NCBI GenBank assembly: GCA_964017065.1 | Contig: OZ024785.1 | Location: forward strand, 5,536,314 to 5,600,313 | DNA length: 64,000 nt | Reading direction: 5' to 3' | From: Haliclona indistincta | Lineage: Eukaryota > Porifera > Demospongiae > Haplosclerida > Chalinidae | Part shown: positions 10,277 through 23,100 of the stretch, in pieces | Layout of the letters: each line of letters opens with the position of its first letter | Position numbering within the stretch: position 1 is the first letter of the stretch | The notes under the pieces: generated by a model | The model's input: the letters and a program-made list of their open reading frames with translations, nothing else | Databases searched by the model: none | Told to the model about the DNA's origin: nothing | Made by a program: the position numbers and the translations under genes

Positions 10277-12902
10277 CTATTCTTCAGCTGTTGTTGAGTT
10301 GTTCAACTTCTCTTGTCCAGTAGTACTACTAGTAGCACTGCTGGGACGAGACTGACTGCTGCTTCTCTCGGGTAGAAATTCAATGTAGTTGACAGGCACT
10401 AACCTGTGTGTGTGAGTGTGTGTGAGTGTGCGAGAGTGAGTGTGTGTGCATGTGTGTGTGAGTGAGTGTGTATGTGAGTGAGTGTGTGTGTGTGTGTGTG
10501 CGAGTGAGTGTGTGTGCATGTGTGTGTGAGTGAGTGTGTATGTGAGTGAGTGAGTGTGTGTGTGTGTGTGTGTGAGTGAGTGTGCGATAGTGAGTGTGTG
10601 TGTGTGAGTGTGTGTGTGTGAGTGTGTGTGAGTGTGTGCGAGTGAGTGTGTTAGTGTGTGTGTGTAGTAAGAGATTGCATTATAACAACATGGTTTGATA
10701 GTAATTCTACTGGTAGGTTTCAAATGCTGAAAGAACTGTTTGTACACGATAGACAAGTATATCGAAATCAGTTACAGAAATAACAATCTCAACTACATGT
10801 ACTATTCACACAATGGAGCATAATGAAAGATTTAACGGAATTTTAATGCATTAGTGCTCCACGCTCTACAGTCTACGCTCTACAGTTTACCCTTGCAAGT
10901 TGCAAGAAGTAATAAAATCGCTGTACAGCATGTCAGAATCCACCACACTTACCCTGATTTTCTGTTACGTCCACCAACCAATATCCACCCTTGATGGTTT
11001 GGCTGAAATTTTTGCGGAGCCACAACCTGAAAAGAAGTCAGATCGAGGGATAGATCGAGGCATTTCAAAATTTTCTCCATCTTACAAGTTCATCTCCAGC
11101 GGTGACACTTAGTTCGTTACTGTTCTCAGCTGTAAAGGAGTATAGTGCCTTGGCTACAGTGCATCCTGATGAGTTAGTGTTGGTAGTTGACCTAGGAGAG
11201 GATGAGCACCACATCACTACAATGGCTGCACAAACAGAGAAGCTAAACCTCAACAATAATCTATCAAAACATACTGATTACAATCTACTACAGTGTACAG
11301 TACTAGTAGAAATTTGACTATGCACAAGGAGAGTGCCTTCCAGCAGTACTGAAGTACCATAAGCCTCACTAGCTATAGAGGCTGAAGATGAGGTTAACCA
11401 GATACAAATTCAGCAATCATGTTTGTGTGTGAGTGTGTGTGTCAAAGTCATCAGGCATGTGTGACCCTTGAATAAGGGTAGTGAGACACTTTGCTTTTTT
11501 GTGTTTTGTGTGTCAAAGTACCATTGCTGCTGTGTCTCGGATGATGGGCTGCTTTCAGAATCCACTGGAAAGAATAGAAAAGTCACTTCATGATTATAAT
11601 TATGCTTAAAATAATGTGTGCACTTACAAACAGATGACAGCAATCTCCACAACAGCCAGGGCACACCAATGATGACAGTACAGAACATGATTAAGGGCCA
11701 GAGATGCTGAGAACTGAAAACAAAACATGACAAGTTGTCACACTACATGTACTGCACATGTCAGCTCTGCTGGTGTGCACCTTTGATTCTGTGGTCCTGC
11801 TGCATTAGCGAAGGCGTCGGTAGCACCATCCCAAGCCTCATCCTATAGTAGATGCATACAGTCAATCACTTTCAATGTAACCACACACACACACTCACAT
11901 ACACTCACTCACCCACTCACTCACTCACTCACCCAACCACTCACTCACTCACTCACTCACTCACTCACTCACTCACTCACACACTAACTCACTCACTCAC
12001 TCACTCACTCACTCACTCACACACTAACTCACTCACTCACCCACTCACACAGGTACCCACCCACCCACTCATTCACAGTAAGTGACTATGACATGTATCA
12101 CACTCACCGTTGCAGTATATCTTCTCATTCTTGTAACATTGAGGAGCCATCTTAACCAGTTCCTTAACCGACGAAGAATGGAAATTGCAGAAATTATGCC
12201 CCAAATGTGATTCCTGCAAATTAACCATAATTTTTAAAGTGGTGATTTTAGAAAGACTCTATACAAATGTACCTCAATCGTGAAAAGTGTTGTGCTACTC
12301 CTAGCAGAGCTCTGAAGCTACTGTGCACAGCGACATATGTTGACTCAAGCATCATAGCTACCTGGATAGAGAAATATACTCATGAACAGATAATTCACAC
12401 AAACAAACAGTGCATGCTAGTGTCTAGTTTGATCTTTGAGGCACAGGGAGCCAGGTCACTCATACGCTAAAGTGACTAGCTGGCAGCAGCTGTCCTACAG
12501 AGGGTCACTGACGCCTGTTAACTGATGCACACATGATCATGCTGTCCACTACTCACTGAAGCGAATGCTCCAACTACGGACTCAACTGACTGGAAAGCAT
12601 CTCTGGTGCGTTCCTGAAAAAAAGATAATAATATACTCACAATAGTAAAAAATAATATTATGTTCTTACCTCAGCTTGTCTGACCATCTGTGAGTCCTCA
12701 GCCCCGTACTGAGACCCATACCCACCATACTGCCCACCATATCCATACCCTCCTCCCCCTCCGTACATACCACCAAAGGGACGGTAACCATAGCTACCGT
12801 AGCTACTGGGATAACTACCCATATACGATCCATATGAGTTATACCCTAATGGAGTGAGAGTGATTAGAGAGGGAGGGAGAGAGAGGGGGGGAGAGAAAGG
12901 GA

Positions 12903-12948
<46 letters not shown>

Positions 12949-13541
12949 GGGGGAGAGAAAGGGAGAGAGAGAGAAAGGGAGAGAGGGAGGGAGAGAGAGA
13001 GATATGAGAGGGAGGGAGGTAAGAAGGGAGGGTGGGAGAGAGAGGGAGGGAGGGTGGGAGAGAGGGAGGGAGGGAGGTAGGGTTTGAGGGAGAGGCAGAG
13101 AGAGAGTACGTGTGTTCTACCTGTTGTATAGCTAGGTCCATAGTAGCGATTTGGTGAATAGGAGTTGTATGATTGATTGGTATTGCTTAAATCTGAACAT
13201 GGAGACATAAATCATAACTTCCTGACAGGAGAGGAACAAAATATTTGAAACCACAAGAATTATGCTAGGAACGATGATAAATCTGCACTTATATACACAA
13301 AATGCTAAAAACTCTAATACATCAACTCCAAGGCAAGGCTGATAAGATAGAATCATAAAGTAAGAATTTCGCTTTTAGAGGACATACTTGCAGTTGCCGG
13401 GCGAGGTGGAACGGTTGGGCGCTGTGGACTGTACGAGCCGTCTTCTTTCCTTTCTCCAATTCCGTTAGCAGCAGTTCCTAGTGGGCCAGAGGGCCGGTAA
13501 CCGCTGCCTCCTCTCTCCCAAGGTTTCAAGGGAGTCGCCAT
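10277..13541 (-). CDS. PEX13: Peroxin 13, peroxisomal docking protein
   Basis: PEX13 sits in the peroxisomal membrane and, with PEX14, docks cargo-loaded PEX5; its SH3 domain faces the cytosol. Twelve exons: 13388-13541, 13121-13192, 12670-12845, 12557-12613, 12273-12361, 12108-12213, 11781-11842, 11628-11713, 11522-11564, 11086-11191, 10953-11026 and 10277-10403. Phases agree and give 383 residues (human about 403). Visible in order: Pro-rich start MATPLKPWERGG, a Tyr/Gly-rich stretch, the conserved FQSVESVVGAFAS and MMLESTYVAVHSSFRALL helices, a membrane segment HLWPLIMFCTVIIGVPWLLW, and an SH3 domain split over three exons (AKALYSFTAEN, GDEL, GWILVGG, GLVPVNYIEF). Introns hold large microsatellites. 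It is head to head with TMEM30. Confidence 0.93.
10404..10665. repeat. (TG)n / TGAG microsatellite in PEX13 intron
   Basis: A run of tg, gagtg and tgcg units directly beside the acceptor of the last PEX13 exon; read on the minus strand it is CA/CACT and leads into cacacag. The open frame that translates it as His/Thr/Ser repeats is not a gene. Confidence 0.9.
11882..12070. repeat. (CACT)n microsatellite in PEX13 intron
   Basis: Tandem cact/cacc units between the exons at 12108-12213 and 11781-11842. Simple repeat; the Thr/His/Ser/Leu frame is an artefact. Confidence 0.9.
12850..13095. repeat. (GA)n / GGGA microsatellite in PEX13 intron
   Basis: Purine-rich ga/ggga run between PEX13 exons 2 and 3. 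On the gene's strand it is a pyrimidine tract that runs to within a few bases of the exon 3 acceptor. Long open frames on both strands here are low complexity. Confidence 0.9.
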
Positions 13542-13619
13542 TATTAGAACCACGCCCTCAAATGCAGAGACACGCCCTCAAACAAACCACACCTCTAGCT
13601 CTTTGATCAAGCTCGCGAG
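13542..13619. promoter_or_regulatory. Bidirectional promoter PEX13 / TMEM30
   Basis: Only 78 bp separate the PEX13 ATG (minus) from the TMEM30 ATG (plus), so both 5' UTRs and core promoter elements must fit in or overlap this space. A cacgccctcaaa motif is repeated twice (near 13552 and 13571). No TATA box is seen. Confidence 0.65.
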
Positions 13620-14475
13620 ATGGCGGAACCAGCAGCTGCAGATCTCGAGGAAGAGCGCCAGGAAAGCACTTTAACGAATGAGCCCGAGGCTAATGGTGCT
13701 AGCAATGAGGGAGACGAGGCAGAAAAGCCGCTTAAGAGTAAATTGAAAAAGGTCAACATTCCATTCTTGAATCTCACAGGGACCAAGAAACCGCCATGTA
13801 AGAAGGCTTTAAAATCACTTTGTTTCTTCGTAGTTTCATGCACATTGGTTGAACTTCCCTCTCTCTCTCTTCCCTTCCTCCCTTCCCTCCCTTCCCTCTC
13901 TCCCTCTCCCTCCCTCCCTCCCTCTCTCCCTCCCTCCCTCCCTCCCTCCCTCCCTCCCTCCCTCCCTTCCTCTCACCCTCCCTAGCTCACCCATGGTTAC
14001 AGCAACAGATGCCTGCGTGTCGTCCTATGTACACGGGCAAGCATTGCTTCATCTTGTTCACCATAGTGGGTCTGTTGTTCATCATACTGGGCGCTGTGTT
14101 TCTAGCAGTGAATCTACCGGTATGGACAAATCAGAATCTGATTGTCAAATAGTTTGTGATAATTGTAATTTGATTACATAACTCTAAAGCCTTAGTGAGG
14201 ATCTGAAACACATGTCACTAAAAATCTTTGCGCTATCTCCGCTTGTTGCAGCAACTGAATAACTAAAACTGAATGCTAATGGTTAAGAGTCATGCCACGG
14301 AATTATTCATTGTGTTTGCATGTCTCTTTGGACACTATTTTTTGAAGCTGGGACTTTACTGTATGTGTGATTGTGTGTCTAGCAACTTGTGTACCTAGGG
14401 AGTCATGGTCTCTCTCCCTCACTCTCTCTCTCTCTCCCTCACTCTCTCTCCCTCCCTCCCTCCCTCCCTCCCTCC

Positions 14476-14541
<66 letters not shown>

Positions 14542-14546
14542 TTCCC

Positions 14547-14614
<68 letters not shown>

Positions 14615-16523
14615 TCTCTCTCTCTCTCTTGTTCTCTCTCTCTTGTTCTCTCTCTCTTTCTTGTTCTCTCTCTCTCTCTCTTGTTCTCTCTCTCTCTCTT
14701 GTTCTCTCTCTCTCTCTTGTTCTCTCTCTCTCTCTCCAGCTCAATGAAGTAGTTGTCCCATACACTACCTGTGCTGCTTCATACCCTAACGAAACAGAGG
14801 CTAACTGCTCTTTGGAATTCACTTTTCCTACCTGTGACGAATACATTCTGAATCTTTCGAATATGAGCAATTTTCAGCGTTTCATGACCAACCCATGTCC
14901 TTGCTTCTGTGATATCAATTTCACAGTTCCCGTGACTCTCTCCTCTCAAGTCAGTGTGTATTACCAGCTCAACAATTTCTATCAGAATCATCGTCGCTAT
15001 GTGAACTCGTGGGACGTGGGGTCGCTCAGAGGGAACGGCATTGCTGACTCTCATTCTGATTGTGACCCACTCAATAGAGATGAGAACCAGACATCATACT
15101 GGCCGTGTGGAGTCATTGCTAACAGCTTCTTCAATGGTGTGTGTGTTCTCTCCCTCTCTCTCCTGCATGGTTAACAGTCACTGGTGTATACCAGTAGCTA
15201 CATAGGCTTCGTAACCGTATTGATTTTACCTATCTCTCAGTGTTTTTTGTCAGCCAGTTTATGTACTTTGTTTTGGATTCTTGAAAATGGAATGTTTTTG
15301 CAGTGCTTCACATGTTTAAATTAATTTGTGTATTAAGAAGTGTATTAAGAATATCATTCTTTCCTCAATCTCCCTCTCTCCCTGCCTCCCGCTCTCCCAT
15401 CCATCCATCCATACCTCTCTCTCTCTCCCTCTATTCATCCCTCCCTCTCTGTAGACACATTCTGGATACGGCAAGACAACTCTACGCTTCTTGATATCGA
15501 TCAGAATGATATTTCATGGGCTACTGATCGTGCCGTACGGTTCCGTAATCCACCTTCGTCACTAAATCCTGAAAACACTTCAGATATTGTCACTAATGGC
15601 ACAGTCTTGCCGCCTAACTGGCCAAGACTGATCGATCATGGAGTACGAAATGAGAGTTTCATTGTGTGGTTCAGAGTGGCTGCTTTTCCTGATTTTCGCA
15701 AACTGTTTGGTCGTCTGAATGGAGGGCTGCCAGCTGGGAACTACTCCCTCAATGTGCTCTACAGTATCCTTAGCAATATTATGTGTTGTCAACTGGTAGG
15801 GTCAACTGGTGGGGTCAACTGGTGGGGTCAACTGGTGGGGTCAACTGGTAGAGGGTCAACTGGTAGGGTCAACTGGTAGGGTCAACTGGTAGGGTCAACT
15901 GGTAGAGGGTCAACTGGTGGGGTCAACTGGTAGGGTCAACTGGTGGGGTCAACTGGTAGGGTCAACTGGTAGGGTCAACTGGTAGAGGGTCAACTGGTAG
16001 GGTCAACTGGTGGGGTCAACTGGTGGGGTCAACTGGTGGGGTCAACTGGTAGAGGGTCAACTGGTAGGGTCAACTGGTAGGGTCAACTGGTAGGGTCAAC
16101 TGGTGGGGTCAACTGTTTTAAATTATGTGCATTATGGGTTAACTGGCATCATTTGTAGTCACATACATGTACAAGTGTACTACAAATATTCCTTCCTGTA
16201 AAAATTTGACTGACCAGATCAAATATTTTTGCGGTGTTGTTAGTTTCTTTGATCAATGTTTTTAGACTTTCCTGTTACACCGTTTGGAGGTGGTAAGAGC
16301 TTGGTGATTGCAGAGGTGTCCTTCTTGGGCACAAGGAACTTGTTCATTGGTATCCTATATCTTGTCACTGGTGCACTGTCGTTGGTCGGCGGAGTGGTAT
16401 TGCTAGTGGTACATTACACCTGCTCAAAATGGTGAGAGAGAAAGGTTGCATCCACAGCATCCACCAGACACACACACACACACACACACATACATACACT
16501 CATCATCTACCAGACACCATCTA

Positions 16524-16566
<43 letters not shown>

Positions 16567-17100
16567 CCCATCATTATGTCAAATTCAGGGTTTCAAATTC
16601 AAATACCCTGTGAAAAGAGATTTCGCATTTCTAACATCCTAAGAATCATTGTCACATTTTGCAGCTTTAGTCACGGTTTGGTGTCAAAAATAGCCTCTCA
16701 GAGAGATTCGATATTTTCAGGCACTCCTACATGGAAAGTTGAAAAAATTGTATGAAACCCTGGCATTTTTCTAGAGAGAGGATATCCAGCTGTTTGTTAC
16801 TTTTGTTAGATAACTATTGTCTAAGACAAAATTTTGTGAATTTGCTAATCAGAGACAGTGATCAGAGATAGAGTAAATTTGTGTTATGAGGTCCTAGCCA
16901 CATTTTCTTTGAGATACCTGTCTTCAACTAAAAATAATTATTGTCAGTTGGTAAACAGGGATCGTTGCTGTGTCCTGTACAGTAAGCTGTCATGTTTATA
17001 CATTTACACACACGCACACGCAGTCACCTATGTAGTTATAATGCTCTTTTTTTTTCTTAGGAAGCGCAAGGACAAAAACTTCCTCAATCGCGAATACTAG
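13620..17100 (+). CDS. TMEM30A: TMEM30/CDC50 flippase beta subunit
   Basis: CDC50 proteins partner P4-ATPase lipid flippases and are needed for their ER exit and activity. Six exons: 13620-13797, 13986-14119, 14740-15136, 15455-15763, 16266-16431 and 17061-17100. Phases agree and give 407 residues. The N terminus is acidic. Then come QQMPACRP, the first membrane helix (CFILFTIVGLLFIILGAVF), a large lumenal domain with the family hallmark NFYQNHRRYV, sequons and cysteines, then ATDRAVRFRNPP, PDFRKLFGRL, LPAGNYSLNV, the second helix (NLFIGILYLVTGALSLVGG) and a basic tail. The exon 2 acceptor at 13985 follows a (CCCT)n tract and restores the phase. The symbol is the vertebrate name; A versus B cannot be told. 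It is convergent with ABHD10, with stops 296 bp apart. Confidence 0.93.
13855..13980. repeat. (CCCT)n tract before TMEM30 exon 2
   Basis: Pyrimidine repeat ending directly at the cctag acceptor, so the repeat itself is the intron's polypyrimidine tract. Confidence 0.85.
14405..14735. repeat. (CT)n microsatellite before TMEM30 exon 3
   Basis: About 330 bp of CT with periodic cttgttctct variants, running directly into the acceptor ctctccag at 14739. The Leu/Ser open frames that cross it are not genes upstream of 14740. Confidence 0.9.
15786..16125. repeat. 13-bp minisatellite in TMEM30 intron 4
   Basis: About 25 tandem copies of a unit close to gtcaactggtagg, with gg/ag variants and an occasional longer form containing ggtagaggg. 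It lies between exons 4 and 5. Short unit and absence of spacers rule out a CRISPR array. Confidence 0.93.
16468..16564. repeat. (CA)n microsatellite in TMEM30 intron 5
   Basis: Two CA runs separated by tacatacactcatcatctacc-type sequence, just 3' of exon 5. The rest of this 629-bp intron shows nothing else. Confidence 0.85.
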
Positions 17101-17395
17101 CTAGACACAAGTATGCATAATTATTATCATTATCACCAAAAATTTTAGAACAAGTTAAGTAATTTTTAACTAGTGAAGTGGTTTATTATACTGAAGTTTA
17201 CAAAAAAATTTTTTCAACACACACATGATCACAAAAATTGTAGAACTCCATTGTAATTTTATGCTTCAAAAATTGTTTCATACAAAAAAACGCTCCTAAA
17301 ATAATTTATTATGGTCTTTGATAGTTGTGTCACGTTTTGTTGGCTATGTGAACTGAAATGTATTCTGGAAGTGAGAAAATAGCACTTGAACTGTC

Positions 17396-19913
17396 TCAGT
17401 CGTCGTCGTCGCCATCTATGGCAGACGCTTGAGATGATTTTTGACCGTTTTCTCTGATCGATTCCACCGCTTCGATGATCAGTTTGATGTTGCCCGGTGT
17501 TGCTAGTCGATGGTCTCCGCCCTCAACTATTTTGAGTTCAACTGAGCACTGCAGTTTGTGCATTAGGTCGATGGAGACGTGAGGAGGTACCGTGGTGTCC
17601 TGGTCACCGTGCAGTAACCAGACTGGTGTCTTGATGATTTCTACACCTAAAAAGCACACAGAGAGAGAGAGAGAGAGGAGAAAAGGAAATCATTATGCTA
17701 GCAAAGTAAGATCCTATAAGGCTTTGAGATCCTTCAACTGAAATATTGTCAGCAGGTAAACAGGGATTGCTGTGTCTCATATAGAACGCTGTCATGTTCA
17801 TACAAATACACACACACAAACGAACAGGCTATTGTATGCCTACGTAGAGGCATAAAAAGCACCTACATGTAAAATTGACCATGCATTGCGATAATCTTTG
17901 TAAACCTACTATGTGATCACAGTTTTAGCAATACTGCATTGAAACTTATTCTAGATAATATAGCTTCTGTCATTACACACTTATGTTCATACTAATCCAC
18001 ACACACACACACACATGAGTGTACACAATACATGTAGACAAAACAAAAAGTACACATGTATGATAAGTGGAGGAGCTTTACAAAGAGGTTGTAAACACTT
18101 ATACAGATGTATTGAAGCCCCTAATTTCAGACTGAAAATCTAATCACCGTTCAAGCCAGTAAAAATCCCAGCAGCAAGAGGTGGGTCTTGATTTGGTTGT
18201 CAGCTACTCTTACAAGGAGTCTGTTGTGTCTAAACACAGCCGGTTTGTGCAAGGAAGGCTCAAGGGCATCAACAAAAGCTGCTGAAATGAATATTGTTTC
18301 CTTTGCTGAGGAAGATAGCTGGTAGCACAGCAAATGAAATAATTTGAATTTGTTATTTATTTAGCAGACTGTTTCCTCCTTAATCATTACCTTACTGAAT
18401 GTGTAGTGGGCCCAATTACAGCAGAGGTACAACACCCTGGTCTAATCAAACGCCCTTGCTCTAATCTAGACAGAGCTACTCTACTATCGATAAAGCATTT
18501 ACAATTCCATTCTACTATCAGTATGCAAACACTATGATAAGTTTCTTAAACCAACTATACAAGAGGGATGCATAAATCCTGTTGTTGACCTTAACACCTC
18601 AGGCAGGTTTGCATAGCTAGCAGGTGAGGTGCTTTTCATTCTAAAAATGATTGTCTAGTCTATACTGGAGAGCTGGTATTTTGTGCACATTTCGCAGCAG
18701 ACAATTTAATTTCTGTACAACTTTGTGCTATTTGTGAGATTTAGGTCCAGCTAACGTTTACCAAGATATCGGCTCTTCGGTACATGTACCACTTTGTCTG
18801 TAGACTAGAAACTGTGTAGCAATTTCTCACATGAACAAGCAAACCACCAGGATGCATGATTTTACGACAGGGAGTTGCTATGATATTGACTGGGTACTAC
18901 TGAGTTTAAACAAGACGAAAACGCTTTCAATGAGGGATTTTTTGAATGCTGTTTGGATTCCGGCAACAAACTAATTCAAAAATACACACAGCCCTAACGG
19001 TATTTGAAATTGTTTTGTCAAGAGCAGTTCTCTATAGGGCCACCAGTAACAGGTAGTGTACAAACAAACCTTTGTCTGTGTGTACACATGGGGAGGTCAG
19101 TGTATTCCTAAGTGAGTGTCTGAACAGATTCAAATACACAACATTGACACATTGTTGTGTGCATCAAGCAATGGAGATACTTAGCTAGGACAAATTGACT
19201 ATACATGTCGCGTACATGTACACAGCATACAGAGTTGGTGACATGAAGAAACAATCTAGCGTACACCACATACCCGGCATGTCAAGGATTCCGTGCTTTT
19301 CTCCGTCTAGAATAAAGTCCATAGTCAGTTCAACGGGGTCTTTGAAATACGGGCTCGGCATGTGATAGACACCGCTTCGATTCACCTCTTGTCTCACAGC
19401 TTTGTCCAGTCCTTTCCATAATCTCTGAGTGAAGTCTATAGCACTAGAAATGCCCACCAAACCAGCTACGTGCTCGGGGTTGCGCATAGTGTAGAGAAAG
19501 ACCAGCCAGCTGCCCATACTGCTGCCTACGAGAACTTGTGGGCCGCTAGTCAGACTGTCCATCACCGCAGTCAGGTCTTCTAACCAGATGGAAACGTTCG
19601 TTTCTGTAAACTTTTCAGAACTCTCTCCGTGTCCGGACAGGTCGAATCGAAGAAAAGATATCCCTTTACTGCGGCAGTAGTCGTCTAGAGCCGTTGCCTT
19701 CTCACCCATCATGGTCGATTGAAGCCCGTGAACAAACACAACACCGGGTTGGGAGCCCTCTCGTTTACGATAAGCGATTCTCCTGCCCTCCGGCGTCTCC
19801 AGAAACGCGACGGGACATTTTGGCGCGCTGTTGTCGCTGGTCGAACTGCTAACAAGAGAGGAGCCGATAACTGTGGTCGATACTGGAGCAGCGGATTGAT
19901 TTGCTTCTGCCAT
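17396..19913 (-). CDS. ABHD10: Alpha/beta hydrolase, ABHD10-like
   Basis: ABHD10 is a mitochondrial serine hydrolase with depalmitoylase and acyl-glucuronide esterase activity. Two exons, 19274-19913 and 17396-17646, join in phase 1 and give 296 residues (human 306). Visible: oxyanion region VFVHGL, DLSGHGES, nucleophile elbow GSSMG (Ser132), the acid in LLHGDQDTTVP (about Asp230) and the base in EGGDHRL (His259). The Ser-Asp-His spacing fits ABHD10. The N terminus is Ser/Thr-rich and could be a transit peptide. The C terminus is an Asp run. The 1.6 kb intron (17647-19273) shows no other gene. It lies 188 bp downstream of the second beta-helix receptor on the same strand. A decayed copy of exon 2 and the intron is at 39728-40793. 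Confidence 0.85.
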
Positions 19914-20101
19914 GGGCGCTGGAGAGAAGGTGAAAGCAGCAGCGAGAGAATCCCAGAGAGGGCGAAAATCGATTTTGGTTGTCCGCCTACTGTCACGCCT
20001 CGTAATTACTCAATGAACAAAAATTGACTTGTATTGAACCAAAAATTAAGTCACATTAACAAAAAATTGAGTGCAATAAAAATATTTTTGAATTGCAATA
20101 T

Positions 20102-23100
20102 CTAGTTGTTATCATCAATAACAAACTCATGATAGTCGCTACCAAGCAGTGTCTCTCTGTGTCGATCTGATAGGATATCATCACGTCCAGCGGATGTAAT
20201 GAAAGTAATATCGTCTAGTGTTTTTGATTCCTTTTTTTGTTTGAAAACTTTCCTTGCTTTTGTTTGAAAAACTCCAATAAGATCGAGTCTTGGCTTTAAT
20301 CGCAGCAGCACATGATATAATAGTATACCTACGAATTTTACTAGAGCAATCGATAGGAGAAGAATTCTAGCAAATTTACCAAGCTCCTCATCAGGTTGGA
20401 TAGTGAAGTAGCCAAGTAGGATCAGATTGAGGATAAAAGTGATTTCCAGTATGTTCAAATACCATTTGTTATACACTTGCTGGCGGGCAAAGCAATGCAC
20501 TGTCAGTAGAATCACTGATGTGGTCACCATTGCAGCGATACTGATAGACATGCTGTCTGCAGCTAGTGAAGAGATCAGAGCTAGTACAACTCGTACTAGA
20601 AGAAGAACGCCAGTCCATACCCTGAATTTGTCTTCATATGGACCACCATAGGCATCCAAAACTGGCTTTAATCTTGCAAACCATCTAAAGCACTTATAAC
20701 CAGTGAGATATACCTCAATAAATGGAGCAGCGAGGAGGAATAGAGTGTACGGAAAAATAAACAAGACCAGTACAATCAAAGACACTATGAACAAAGGCAA
20801 ATGGCAGCCAGTTAGGTAAGGAATATTACCATCAGCAAACCAAACAGTTAGTGTCTGACCTTCACAAGAGGATACGTAAGTATTGTAGAGAGCTTGGATG
20901 ACAGTTCGAATTAGTTTGGTGTACGATAACAAAAGCAGTGTAGAAAGAACCGGCACAACGTGGGATCCGACCAAGCGTTGTAGGCGTACAGAAAAACGGG
21001 CAAAAATAATGATGAGACTTAGAATCAGCCAAATATAGATGGGAAAAACAAACTGAAGCCAAGCCTTATAACAACCTGTCATTCCATCAAAAAAACAAAG
21101 CTCAATCCCAAGATCCAGATTTATCCAAGAGATGAATTGACTAAGCACTGGAACAGGGCCTTGAGGAAAGAAAAAGCTTTCTCCTATTTTGACTATGTTT
21201 GCATAAAATATGAGTCCATTAACTGTTCCTACTGATACAGTCAGGTTGAGCAGGATTAGAAGTGCAACTAATATTATACCAGCCAGACCAAAAGGCAGCA
21301 GTAAGGTGATGTAGGCATTGGAGCACTCACCACATCTGTTTGATCCCAAAAGCAAGCTCAATCCGTCAGCACACCCGCCACAAAGCACTCCAGACCTGTT
21401 CAGAGCACACTGAGGATCAGAATCAGTAACATTAAAAGTGACCAACTCCTGGTTGCAGTAATCCAAAGGACAAGCACTGCTGACAAGCGTGCAGTTAGTT
21501 TCAATACTGAATCCCATCCATGCATTTCCTTGTCGGGAAACTTCATCAGTAATCACATTGCATGTGACATTAGAAATCATGTCTCTCAACTGGTTAGAGC
21601 AGTCACAGATCCCTGCTTCAGTGTTGAGTTCAAATCCTACTGGACATGGTAGAATAGTCACACGGGCTATGAAATTTTGTGGTGCCAAGATGAAAGCACT
21701 CTCCAACGACACAATGATTGAAATTTCAGTCTGATTGGTGTTTGTAGCTTGCAGAGTGTAAACCAAACTCGTGCAATTTGCAGTTGTAGTCGCAAAAGTA
21801 TCAACAATATTGGTGTCAGTGAAATTCACAGCTATTACAGCAGGAGTGAGGCCATTCCTATTTCCAACTGTACCAGCAGGTATAGAAAACATCTTACCAG
21901 GAACTGCAGCTGTAGAGTATTCATAGATACTGCAGTCAACATTGTCGAGCTCAGGGCAAGTGCAAACTTTAGTTGGACTAGACGAGATTACACTTTGACC
22001 AGTTTGATCAGAAAATTCGAAAAGCGTATCAAATCCTGCAAGGGAGAAGCAAGTATCCAGTTGATCGCCACCGTACAGATCTGAACCAGCTACAGCAGCT
22101 GTGTTCTCGGACATGACAATCTCCATAGGACCAAATACATCAGGTATGAGCTGAAAGAAGCACTGTGCATTGTTCGGTGTGATTGGTTGACTGACAAACA
22201 TCCCACCACCTCTACCAGCTGCATGGTTGCGCCTGAAAGAAACTCTAGCTGGTCTGTTCAGAACAATGTATGAAGATCCATACAAGGCCATACCGCCACC
22301 ATCATTTCCAGAATTGTTGAAAAAACTGTTGGACTCTCCACTAAAGACTAAGTTTGAACTATAGGCAGTAAGTCCTGTTGTGGGATTGTTGGAGACAACT
22401 AGGTTGCTGAAATCTACTGTGGGCACGTTTTGAATTGTAATAGCCGACTGCAGTGGTATCTCATTTGAGGCTTGATTAGCATCAACTGTCACATCAGTGA
22501 CAGCAACATTCGGAGAACTGGAATTATATCCAAAGTCAACAATGTGATTGATGAACAAGGCTGTTGTATCGCCACCAGTGTTATTGCGAAAAACACAAGA
22601 GTCTAACAGCACTTCTCCTGCAGTGCTTGAAATCCAGAAAATGGACATTCCACCACCTATGTCAGCAAGATTGTGAGAGAACTCACTGTTGTAAATGGAA
22701 ATTGTTACATCTTGAGTGATGTCAGCATTATTTGAAAAATGCAAACCGGCTCCATTGGTCAAAGATAGAATCCCGGAATATTTAGCAACCAGCTCTTCTG
22801 CAAATGACAGAGTGTTTCCAAACAAGCTCAATGTGTTGTTTATGATGACGTTCAAAGAGGCAACTCTGTTCGATGTCTCAATGTTGAAGTTGGCTCCACT
22901 GATTCCAGCATTTCCATAAGCCACTACACCATCAATAAGGATATCAACGCTGTAGACAAATACTGAATTGATAAATTCTATCTTCAAACCACCTCCAAAC
23001 CCATATTGAATGCCTAGTCCAAACGATATATTGCTTCTTAGGATCTCTAGACGACTTCTGTGTTTCAAGGGTAGTGAATTCTCATCCAAATACTTGTCAG

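Noticed and set aside
10420..10756. His/Thr/Ser-repeat protein on the minus strand
   Set aside because: Frame across a TG/CACT microsatellite; only 10277-10403 is a PEX13 exon.
12839..13208. Arg/Glu or Leu/Ser/Pro repeat proteins
   Set aside because: Low-complexity frames in a PEX13 intron purine tract.
14367..14752. Long Leu/Ser open frames in three frames
   Set aside because: Translation of the (CT)n microsatellite; only the part after 14740 is TMEM30 exon 3.
15786..16125. CRISPR-like array
   Set aside because: 13-bp units with no spacers inside an animal intron; it is a minisatellite.
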